Positions 8,401-13,551 of a DNA stretch of 13,551 bases are shown here, piece after piece. Position numbers and translations under genes: made by a program. The stretch is from CAZFCK01 sp964517355 (GTDB lineage Bacteria; Desulfobacterota; Desulfovibrionia; Desulfovibrionales; Desulfovibrionaceae), in the NCBI GenBank assembly GCA_964517355.1, contig CAZFCK010000127.1, positions 1 to 13,551 of the forward strand, given 5' to 3'. Numbering within the stretch: position 1 is the stretch's first letter; every line of letters begins with the position of its first letter. A model generated the notes under the pieces. That model worked only from the letters and a program-made list of their open reading frames with translations, did not search any database and was not told the origin of the DNA.

Positions 8401-8575
8401 TCTCAAACACGTGCTGGATCCGTTTTTCACCACAAAACGCGAAATGGGGGGCACTGGCCTGGGATTGGCAGTTTCCCAAGGCATCATGAACGAACATGGA
8501 GGAACGCTGCACATTGATTCCGCGCTGGGAGAGGGCACCACGGTGACCCTGAGCTTCCCGTTGCAAACATCCTGA
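5405..8575 (+). CDS. NCS1 permease - cysteine cluster - PAS - histidine kinase fusion (transporter-like sensor)
   Basis: A 1056-residue protein in the inner membrane. Residues about 1-485 are a whole NCS1-type (purine/cytosine/allantoin permease) domain with about 12 hydrophobic segments. A cytoplasmic cysteine cluster follows (C499, C502, C514, C522, C525, C526, C532, C536), then two more membrane segments (about 555-578 and 592-614), a PAS domain (about 652-765), a coiled coil (765-805) and a histidine kinase. The kinase is complete: His822 in GMAHEVNNP, N box around Asn957-Asn961, DYGKG (990-994), DPFFTTK (1005-1011) and GGTGLGL (1015-1021). The layout resembles CbrA, which joins a sodium/solute symporter to a kinase, but with another transporter family. 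The ligand is unknown; amides, urea-like or purine-breakdown compounds fit the neighbours. ATG 5405 has AGAGGG at 5393-5398; ATG 5378 would add nine residues. The regulator gene follows by 34 bp. Confidence 0.9.
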   Translation: MKPHIHALKQYKTYNTLVSDESIEDYALRYVASSSRRWGPGLLAGTALGGISFLALEAIGASLILNFGFTNTLLAVLTFLVISLIMGAPIAYYSSRANVDIDLLTRGAGFGYLGSTITSLIYASYTIIFFAMEGAIMAKALNLSLGLPMQIAYLISSLAIIPIAFYGITMINKLQKYTQPIWIGLSGLAVAGILWAHPEGVRDWTHFARIGYNFDTFDILLFGTALSTTFSLLPQIGEQVDYLRFMPNKTPENSRAWWWAVLGAGPGWSVVGAMKLLIGSYLAARCVSTGIISLTDSSDPVTMYLVAFESVLKTPWIAVMVTTLFVVTCQIKINVTNAYAGSLAWSNFFLRVMHSHPGRAVWLIFNVIFAYLLMQFGVLRIIESLLVGYASFATAWIGALFTDLAILKHIGLSPPHIEFRRAFLYDINPVGFGGMIMGLAVAIIGQYGFWGPMPKAYAPLIALVVSILSSLLIAIFTGGRYYLARSDTHTLPKNQEHKCDICLGTYEGTDMLFCPAYNEYICSLCCSLDTVCNRMCNSTRFYLPFIKHLSQRCITFLSYFATTVLVIVVLFIMCYSYLQLDGGQVSATTKNGLIVLLIAIVLSAGIGAWWAALIQQNRTAAEEELSRYIRQLEQEVTHRKAIAADLATLSEQQRLILENASIGIAFAIDTCLVWSNQRFWAVFEVPESERLTGYNFWNMLHCADIDLEALKNDLYNPATRQSTCVKEMLLRLPSGERWCILTINIVNYPSLDAGCILLANDITNRKNAEEQLRQSKESLRQLNENLEQEVIKRTEELKRYYQDMHRTDKMASLGILISGMAHEVNNPVSFIRLNSGIVQRCVLDMLLLVDEKFTDTQGIRIGGMDYTYAHRSIPKLLSGIQDGAERITSIVSNLKDYSRQMPVNLSGHVHLNTALDAALALLAAFIRQSTDYLSVSKANHLPHFAGDQRRVEQVIINLVQNACQALNNRTQQIRIATTLHDGHVELSVRDYGKGISDDDLKHVLDPFFTTKREMGGTGLGLAVSQGIMNEHGGTLHIDSALGEGTTVTLSFPLQTS

Positions 8576-8609
8576 CACTCCCCAAAATGGCTGCTTCCAG
8601 AGGAGCATT

Positions 8610-10079
8610 ATGGCTACCGCATTGAACCCCGCATTGCCCATCCTCATTGTCGACGATGAACAAATGGCGCTCGACGGCTTCGAAATCGCCTTGGTCGCCT
8701 CCGGCTACAACAATGTCGTCACCATGGCCGACAGCAGAAAGGTTATGCCCTTCCTCAAAAGCAACAAAGTGGAAATGATTTTCCTCGACCTGGTCATGCC
8801 GCACATCAATGGTCTGGAATTGTTGGACAACATCAGGTGTGAGCACCCGGATACCCTGGTCGTCATCGTCTCCGCCGTCTCGGAAATCGAATCAGTGGTC
8901 AGTTGCGTGCACATGGGCGCCCTGGATTACATCCTCAAGCCAGTGGACAATGACACCTTGTGCAGCCGGGTGCGCAAATATCTGGACATGCGTGAACTGG
9001 AACGGGAGAATCAGCGTCTCAGAGAATCGTTGCTTCATGATAATCTCAAGCACCCCGAGGCCTTTGACGACATTATCACCGAAGACCCCGCCATGCTCGG
9101 CATTTTCCGCTATTGCGAAGCCGTGGCCACCAGCAGAAAACCCGTGCTGATAACCGGGGAAACCGGCACGGGCAAAGAGCTGATAGCCAGGGCCGTGCAT
9201 CGCCTCAGCGGCCGCGCCGGCGAATTCGTGGCCATCAATGTGGCGGCCTTTGACGACGCCATGTTCGCGGACGCCCTTTTCGGCCATGTCAAAGGCGCCT
9301 TCACGTCCGCTGCGCATGCCCGGCAAGGGCTGGTTGCCCGAGCGTGGGGCGGTACCCTGTTCCTCGATGAAATCGGCGACCTGCCCCTGACCTCGCAAGT
9401 CAAACTCCTGCGCCTGCTCCAGGAAGAAGAATACTTTCCCGTGGGGTCGGACATCCCCAAAAGCGCCAATGTCAGAGTCGTTTCCTCCACCCTGAAAAAC
9501 CTGGAAGAACTGAAGCAAAACGGCACGTTCAGGGAAGACCTCTACTTTCGTTTCGCCACCCACCACGTGCACCTTCCGCCCCTGAGAAATCGCCCCGACG
9601 ATATCGAGTTACTTTTACAGCATTTCATTGAACTCGAGGCGCAGGAACTGGAAAAAAAGACGCCCAGCTATCACCGCGAGCTGCCCGCCCTGCTCCGGTC
9701 GTATTCTTTTCCCGGAAACCTGCGGGAATTCCGCGCCATGGTCTCGGACGCCATGGTCAACCATACCTCGCGCATGCTGTCCTCCGCCACGTTTAGCCGC
9801 TATATGGACAAACAACGCGCATCCACGTCGCATCCCGAAAACCAGACGGAAGAGTTCATCCCGAAATTCGAGGACGGCATCACGCTTCCCACGCTGAAGG
9901 AGGCGCAGGACAAAGTGGCCAGGGCGCTTATTGCAAGGGCCATGAAGCTCTCCGGCGGCAACCAGACCATCGCGGCCCGCCATCTGGGCATCACGCAGCA
10001 GGCGCTCAGCCTCAAGCTGAAAAAACTGAAGTCATTGAAAAGCTCCCAGCCTCAACAGCGTAGCAACGTTGAAATGTGA
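8610..10079 (+). CDS. Sigma-54-dependent NtrC-type response regulator
   Basis: A 489-residue cytoplasmic activator of RpoN promoters. The receiver domain (about 10-125) has the acidic pair Asp15/Asp16, phosphoacceptor Asp60 (FLDLVMP), Ser88 and Lys110. A helical linker follows. The AAA+ domain (about 155-390) has Walker A GETGTGKE (183-190), Walker B TLFLDE (249-254), arginine-finger candidates Arg308 and Arg314, and the RpoN-contact loop as GAFTSA (229-234) in place of GAFTGA, a variant seen in functional members. A Fis-type helix-turn-helix lies at about 450-473 (NQTIAARHLGITQQAL). ATG 8610 has AGAGGAG at 8599-8604. It is cotranscribed with the permease-kinase and is almost certainly its partner; the sigma-54 promoter at 785 is the likely target. 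No other regulator of this type is in the window. Confidence 0.93.
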   Translation: MATALNPALPILIVDDEQMALDGFEIALVASGYNNVVTMADSRKVMPFLKSNKVEMIFLDLVMPHINGLELLDNIRCEHPDTLVVIVSAVSEIESVVSCVHMGALDYILKPVDNDTLCSRVRKYLDMRELERENQRLRESLLHDNLKHPEAFDDIITEDPAMLGIFRYCEAVATSRKPVLITGETGTGKELIARAVHRLSGRAGEFVAINVAAFDDAMFADALFGHVKGAFTSAAHARQGLVARAWGGTLFLDEIGDLPLTSQVKLLRLLQEEEYFPVGSDIPKSANVRVVSSTLKNLEELKQNGTFREDLYFRFATHHVHLPPLRNRPDDIELLLQHFIELEAQELEKKTPSYHRELPALLRSYSFPGNLREFRAMVSDAMVNHTSRMLSSATFSRYMDKQRASTSHPENQTEEFIPKFEDGITLPTLKEAQDKVARALIARAMKLSGGNQTIAARHLGITQQALSLKLKKLKSLKSSQPQQRSNVEM

Positions 10080-10101
10080 ATTTCTTCGGACGGTTAAGAC
10101 A

Positions 10102-10133
10102 TTTTTGAAAAAGGTTTTTAAGAATTTCAAAAA
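10102..10133 (+). terminator. AT-rich dyad after the regulator gene
   Basis: TTTTTGAAA (10102-10110) and TTTCAAAAA (10125-10133) are a perfect 9-bp inverted repeat, 22 bp after the regulator's stop. The loop itself contains T5, so it could work as a weak bidirectional terminator. Its left arm belongs to a 15-base word, TTTTTGAAAAAGGTT, also found at 219-233. Confidence 0.4.
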
Positions 10134-10305
10134 CGTTGTGACCGACCTAACTTGCGGGTATGTTGACGATGTTCACGACGATAACCGCGAATCCAAAGGG
10201 CGTTCCCCCTGGCGGAGCTTAGAGCATCTTCGCCTCGACTTTCTGAGTGGAAAACCACTGTAACATTTTGTATTCGTTTAAAAAATATACGAAGCCACTT
10301 TTTAT

Positions 10306-10389
10306 GGCGTCCAAAAGCCTCCCAAAATCGTCATGCGGGCGCGAACGCCCGCGACTATATACTTCTTTCCTTTAAGTCAGAAAGGCGTA
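10306..10389. repeat. Dispersed intergenic repeat, copy B
   Basis: Second copy of the block at 310-391, same orientation. Here the central hairpin is perfect: GCGGGCG, loop CGAA, CGCCCGC (10335-10352). It is followed by TATATACTT and TTTAAGTC as in copy A. Relative to copy A it carries a 2-bp insertion in the T-rich part. Confidence 0.6.
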
Positions 10390-10477
10390 TTCCTGAAACA
10401 TCTTGCTGGAGAACCCGCATATTCATTATGGGGCTGAAGGAGCTTATAATCGGTGCATATTTCTTCGAGTTAATCTC

Positions 10478-10506
10478 TTGCCAAAAGCTGCCGTCGTGTT
10501 TATACT
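10478..10506 (+). promoter_or_regulatory. Sigma-70 promoter of ssrA
   Basis: TTGCCA (10478-10483) and TATACT (10501-10506) are separated by exactly 17 bp, close to the housekeeping consensus. Transcription would begin near 10513, giving a precursor with a leader of about 48 nt that RNase P would trim to the mature tmRNA end at 10561. Confidence 0.65.
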
Positions 10507-10560
10507 ACAAGTTTGGAAGAAAGGCCGCACAGTTCTCTCTCGCGGTTTGCTCTTTGATAT

Positions 10561-10918
10561 GGGGGCGCACTGGTTTCGACGGGGACGATGAAGCCAAAGT
10601 CGCAGGCCGAGGCGCCGCTGGCCTCGTAAAAAAGCGGCACAATAATAATCGCCAACAACGATTACGACTACGCATTGGCTGCTTAATCAAGCAGCCTGAC
10701 CGTCAGAGCTGACGCCTGATACGCCTTGACGGTACACCCCCATCAGGCTGGCAACAGTAGGTCGCTTGCCCCTCCGGTTGTGAGACTCTAGGCGAGCTTG
10801 CCCAGAACCGGCCCGGGCAGGGGCGGTGTTCCGGACGAGATTAATACCTGTCCTAAGCCTGTAGACGCTTTGAGTGGACCATTCTCGGACGGGGGTTCGA
10901 TTCCCCCCGCCTCCACCA
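10561..10918 (+). ncRNA. ssrA: tmRNA (transfer-messenger RNA)
   Basis: Rescues stalled ribosomes and tags the incomplete protein for proteolysis, together with SmpB. The 5' GGGGGCG (10561-10567) pairs with CGCCTCC (10908-10914), one G-U included, to form the acceptor stem, followed by ACCA with the CCA encoded. The T arm is GGGGG-TTCGATT-CCCCC (10891-10907). The conserved CTGGTTTCGACGGGG lies just inside the 5' end. The tag frame is GCC at 10651 to TAA at 10684-10686 and reads ANNDYDYALAA, ending in the usual LAA degron. The 358-nt length is normal for a one-piece tmRNA. The gene's 3' end is the probable insertion site of the element that follows. Confidence 0.97.
10891..10918 (+). other. Probable attachment site (attL) in the 3' end of ssrA
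   Basis: P4-type integrases often insert at the 3' end of tRNA or tmRNA genes and recreate the end of the gene. An integrase remnant begins about 210 bp downstream and reads away from ssrA, so the T-arm/acceptor segment is the likely crossover region. No second copy of this 3' end occurs downstream in the window, so the exact core and the element's far border cannot be set. Confidence 0.45.
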
Positions 10919-10972
10919 ATCCCACCTTTCATACCATCCTATACAGTCCACAACCACTCAAATTCACTAGAC

Positions 10973-10993
10973 AAACCAAATACTCTTTGGTTT
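10973..10993 (+). terminator. Perfect hairpin downstream of ssrA
   Basis: AAACCAAA (10973-10980) and TTTGGTTT (10986-10993) pair perfectly around TACTC, 55 bp after the tmRNA end. The A-rich left arm and T-rich right arm resemble a bidirectional terminator with little GC. If the element begins at 10918, this hairpin belongs to the element and replaces the original ssrA terminator. Confidence 0.4.
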
Positions 10994-11030
10994 ATTACAT
11001 CCCATGTTGTCCGGGGGTATCCAGAACTGA

Positions 11031-11078
11031 GTGGTACAACCGTCAAATTTGGCCAAATTTCGCGGAATGTTGTACCAC
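11031..11078. promoter_or_regulatory. Nested dyads upstream of the integrase
   Basis: GTGGTACAAC (11031-11040) and GTTGTACCAC (11069-11078) are a perfect 10-bp inverted repeat with 28 bases between. Inside lies a perfect 16-bp palindrome, AAATTTGGCCAAATTT (11045-11060). The array sits 50-100 bp before the integrase start. It may be an operator for the integrase promoter, arm-type binding sites of the integrase, or sites for an AlpA-like excision factor. I cannot choose from sequence alone. Confidence 0.5.
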
Positions 11079-11128
11079 ACATAAGGCTAATTATATGATT
11101 TTATAAACGAATCAAAAGGAAAAGCCTC

Positions 11129-12324
11129 ATGTAGTTGACCGATCCCATGATCAAGGCGGCCAAGCCGAAGGACAAACTCTACGTCCTGACCGACGAACGC
11201 GGATTGTCCTTGGAAATCACTCCGCAGGGTTCCAAACGCTGGCGCTTTCGCTACCAGCTCAATGGAAAACGAAATCGTCTGTCTCTTGGCGTCTATCCGG
11301 ACGTCCGGCTCAAGGAGGCGCGTATCAAACGGGACGAGATGCGCATCCTGATTGCGAGAGGCTTTGACCCTGCTCAACAACGTATTGATGAACGCGAGCA
11401 AATGCTCGGCACAAACTCTTTTGAAGCCGTGGCTCGCGAGTGGTTTGACAAGTTCGCCCCCAACTGGACCAGGGGACACGCCAAAACGGTTATTACCCGC
11501 CTTGAAAACAACGTCTTCCCCTTCATCGGTACCACAGCCATTACCACCATAACCGCTCCGGCCATGCTTCACGTGTTGCAGCGGATAGAAGCGCGCGGGG
11601 CGCTGGAAACAGCGCATCGGGTCCGACAAATCTGCTCCAAAGTCTTTCGCTATGCCATTACCATCGGCAAGGTCGAGCGCGATCCCGCTGCCGACGTACG
11701 CGGTGCGTTGCCACCGGTAACATCAAGCACCACCCTTCCATCACGGACCCCAAAGAAATTGGACCGCTTCTCCGAGCCCTCGACAGTTTCAGAGGTACGC
11801 ATATTGTGCGTTGCGCGCTACGGCTTGCCCCGATTGTTTTTCTCCGCCCTGGAGAACTGCGTAAAGCTGAATGGCAAGAAATCGACTTTGATAATGCTGA
11901 ATGGCGTATTCCCAAGGATCGAATGAAAATGAAGGTTATGCATATTGTCCCGCTTTCCCGGCAGGTCATTCATATTTTCAAGGAGGTTCAGCCGCTCACC
12001 GGAACAGGACAGTATGTTTTCCCCAGCATGCGTTCCGTCTCCCGCCCCATGTCCGAAAAGACCATTAATGCCGCGTTACGCCGTCTCGGATACTCCAAAG
12101 AAGAAATGACCGGCCACGGCTTTCGCTCTATGGCTTCCACTCTTCTTAACGAGAAGGGCTGGAACAGAGATGCAATTGAAAGGCAACTGGCCCACGCCGA
12201 AAGAAGCAGTGTCCGTGCCGCATACGATTATGCCGAGTATCTGCCCGAAAGGCGGGAGATGATGCAATGGTGGGCGGACTTTTTGGATGCATTACGTAAC
12301 GTTGAGAATCCACCAATATCATAA
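11129..12324 (+). pseudogene. P4-type tyrosine integrase, disrupted (nonsense codon 2 and frameshift)
   Basis: An intact relative would have about 400 residues. The N-terminal arm-binding domain (DUF4102 type) and core-binding domain are encoded from 11135 in one frame, as far as ALPPV (codon 11717). From 11722 the homologous protein continues in another frame: KHHPSITDPKE, then RPGELR, GHGFR, LAHAER and AAYDYAEYLPER, giving the Arg, His-x-x-Arg, His and Tyr catalytic residues, to the stop at 12322. So one base is missing (or two are extra) near 11718-11722. In addition the best-placed start, ATG 11129 with AAAAGGA at 11114-11120, is followed at once by TAG; a former AAG, CAG or TCG codon could explain it. 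Translation could only start at TTG 11135 or ATG 11147. The element is probably locked in place unless another integrase helps. Confidence 0.88.
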
Positions 12325-12435
12325 GGAACACTCAAGCTTGGTACAAAAAGAACGATTCATTTCTTTTCTGACGGTATTGCATTTCTCGCCTTATTTTTTC
12401 CTTTTATTACTATTACAGAGCTTATTTCTGTCGCA

Positions 12436-13038
12436 TTGCATGGATTAAAAGAAGAGAACTTGCAATTTCTCCTACTCATGAACTCTACCGGCATCCTTGT
12501 GCTCTTATGGTTCATCAAATCTTATATGGCTCTTTTAAAAAAGTCGAAATTGTATTCAGAAGCAGAAAAAGAAGCAGCAAAAAAGCTTTCAGAAACAGAG
12601 GAACACAGCTGCTTTACAATGCCCTCAACAACTAATGGCAATAACGATCTAAATACCACACTAAATAAAGATGATCCTGATGACATTGAAAGTCCTATCC
12701 GATGGAAAGAGGCCTACAAAACACTGTGCAGATTTAACAGAGAAATACTAATAAATTTAGGCGATCAAGCAGACTATAAATGCCAATTTAAAAAATTACA
12801 TACTATTGAAGAGCTATTTGTACGCTCGTTGCGATCATTTCATCCTGAGAACGGCAGTAACAAGCTTCTTGTCCAAGCTGAAAGGATAGCTTGGGCATAC
12901 TGGCCAAAGTCCCTAAAAAACGACAAGGGAGAACACGGATCTAAGGAACTCGCTCTGACGTGGGCAAGCAACTTCTCAACTGTCCAATTCAAATATCCTG
13001 ATCAGGAAAGGGACAAAAGGGGCAAAATCATAAAATAA
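12436..13038 (+). CDS. Hypothetical membrane-anchored protein of the integrated element
   Basis: I do not recognise a family. The first usual start codon in frame is TTG 12436 (200 residues); ATG 12478 is another option; neither has a good ribosome site. One membrane helix is clear early on (residues about 9-32, with FLLLMNSTGILVLLWF), then a basic, helical segment (KKSK, EAEKEAAKK), an acidic low-complexity stretch (about 60-85) and a globular part with many aromatic residues ending in a charged tail. The frame stays open upstream to the integrase stop at 12322-12324 and there encodes a second membrane-like helix, so the present start may be wrong or the gene may have lost its 5' end. Codon use is far more AT-rich than in the core genes, which suggests recent transfer. 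Confidence 0.6.
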   Translation: MHGLKEENLQFLLLMNSTGILVLLWFIKSYMALLKKSKLYSEAEKEAAKKLSETEEHSCFTMPSTTNGNNDLNTTLNKDDPDDIESPIRWKEAYKTLCRFNREILINLGDQADYKCQFKKLHTIEELFVRSLRSFHPENGSNKLLVQAERIAWAYWPKSLKNDKGEHGSKELALTWASNFSTVQFKYPDQERDKRGKIIK

Positions 13039-13158
13039 TAGTTTTTGGCTAACTACAACAATTGTCGATCTTATTTTAACTTCGTAATAACAACTGGTTA
13101 AAAATTTCTTTTCTTTTCAGATTTTGTCTATATTCCAAAGTTTATATTTTTGTGCATC

Positions 13159-13170
13159 ATAGGCTCCTAT
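13159..13170. promoter_or_regulatory. Small dyad before alpA
   Basis: ATAGG-CT-CCTAT lies 25 bp before the alpA start in a 157-bp AT-rich spacer (13039-13195). CCTATAG could serve as a -10 box, which would place the dyad over the promoter as an operator. No convincing -35 box is visible, so this is weak. Confidence 0.25.
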
Positions 13171-13195
13171 AGCACTCGAACAAAGGAGATAACCT

Positions 13196-13426
13196 ATGAA
13201 CGGCAAAAACACGTCCTCCATTTATGAACTCCCGTCCACCGGTTTTGTACGTCTAAAGGTAGTCCAACATTTTATCCCCGTATCGAGCTCAACTTGGTGG
13301 AAAGGGGTACGCGACGGAATCTATCCACAACCTGTGCAATTGAGTCCACGTACGACCGCTTGGAGGGTCGAAGATATCAGGGCACTTATCGCCCGTTTAC
13401 CTTGCTGCGACCATTCCAACCGGTAG
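13196..13426 (+). CDS. alpA: AlpA-family DNA-binding regulator
   Basis: A 76-residue protein of the AlpA family (MerR-like winged helix-turn-helix). The core GFVRLK, then IPVSSSTWWKGVRDGIYPQPVQL and SPRTTAWRVEDIRALI, matches the family closely (residues about 16-66); the SSSTWWKGV segment should be the recognition helix. AlpA of prophage CP4-57, an element likewise inserted at ssrA, activates its integrase gene and promotes excision; homologues are common in integrase-bearing islands. AAAGGAG at 13182-13188 is seven bases before the ATG. With the integrase of this element broken, AlpA may have lost that job or act on other elements. The last six to eight residues (CCDHSNR end) are outside the family core. 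Confidence 0.88.
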   Translation: MNGKNTSSIYELPSTGFVRLKVVQHFIPVSSSTWWKGVRDGIYPQPVQLSPRTTAWRVEDIRALIARLPCCDHSNR

Positions 13427-13500
13427 ATACGGCAATGTCACGGTCAAAAAACGTCCGCCCCATGCCAATTGCGGCCTCCCTGCCTGTCTCATCCTGGGAA

Positions 13501-13538
13501 TTAGAGCATCTCACGCTTGAAAAGCGCTAGATGCTCTT
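13501..13538. repeat. Long hairpin at the right edge of the window
   Basis: AGAGCATCT (13503-13511) pairs with AGATGCTCT (13529-13537), and inside it CGCTT (13514-13518) pairs with AAGCG (13522-13526) around GAA, leaving a 2x2 internal loop. It lies 76 bp after the alpA stop and may end its transcript, though no T run follows. TTAGAGCATCT also occurs at 10219-10229, so this may be one member of a dispersed family. Confidence 0.5.
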
Positions 13539-13551
13539 ATGCATTTCCCTG

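Larger units (their letters stand above)
10080..10477. other. Repeat-rich spacer between the regulator and ssrA
   Basis: No gene is supported here. The stretch holds the dyad at 10102-10133, a small hairpin AGTGG-AAAA-CCACT (10246-10259), the word TTAGAGCATCT (10219-10229) that recurs in the hairpin at 13501-13538, and copy B of the dispersed repeat (10306-10389). An open frame over 10069-10263 overlaps the regulator's end and reads through these repeats, so I leave it out. Confidence 0.6.

Noticed and set aside
10069..10263. Open frame of 64 codons after the regulator
   Set aside because: Overlaps the regulator's end, reads through the dyad and repeat words, and has no ribosome site.
13437..13530. 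31-codon open frame after alpA
   Set aside because: No ribosome site, and its end lies in the terminal hairpin.
10919..13551. Second attachment site (copy of the ssrA 3' end) within the window
   Set aside because: I found no repeat of the T-arm/acceptor sequence downstream; the element's right end is outside the window.
1..13551. CRISPR arrays, rRNA or ordinary tRNA genes, complete insertion sequences
   Set aside because: No regularly spaced repeats, no cloverleaf besides the tRNA-like part of tmRNA, and no transposase were seen.

Overview
The window looks like chromosome of a Desulfovibrionaceae-type sulfate or sulfite reducer (Desulfovibrio/Bilophila relatives). Three things point there: the tmRNA tag reads ANNDYDYALAA, the urea transporter keeps at matching positions the pore residues I recall from the Desulfovibrio vulgaris urea channel, and the GC-rich coding is mixed with AT-rich, hairpin-rich spacers. 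The genus assignment is inference; no marker here settles it.

Layout. Positions 1-784 hold no convincing gene: a pair of 19-bp direct repeats, a block repeated about 10 kb downstream, several hairpins and, near the right edge, clustered ACAAG/CTTGT half-sites. A near-consensus sigma-54 promoter (785-801) follows. From 878 to 4746 comes a formamide/urea set on the plus strand: amiF (formamidase), an OFA-family MFS carrier, fmdB (small zinc ribbon) and a urea channel, closed by a strong intrinsic terminator (4775-4808). From 4859 to 10079 comes a signalling set: an unrecognised protein with 19 cysteines in 163 residues, a 1056-residue fusion of an NCS1-type permease to a cysteine cluster, PAS domain and histidine kinase, and an NtrC-type sigma-54 activator. 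Positions 10080-10477 are a repeat-rich spacer, followed by ssrA (tmRNA, 10561-10918) with its own sigma-70 promoter.

An integrated element begins at the 3' end of ssrA: a dyad-rich spacer, a P4-type integrase broken by a nonsense codon at position 2 and a frameshift in the middle, an AT-rich gene for a probable membrane protein, and an AlpA-type regulator. The far end of the element lies outside the window.

How it may work together (inference): the permease-kinase senses an amide or related compound, phosphorylates the NtrC-type regulator, and the regulator activates the sigma-54 promoter upstream of amiF through the half-sites. Formamide (and urea) could enter through the urea channel; AmiF would release ammonia and formate; the OFA carrier could move formate or a related carboxylate. 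No urease is present in the window, so formamide rather than urea may be the main substrate.
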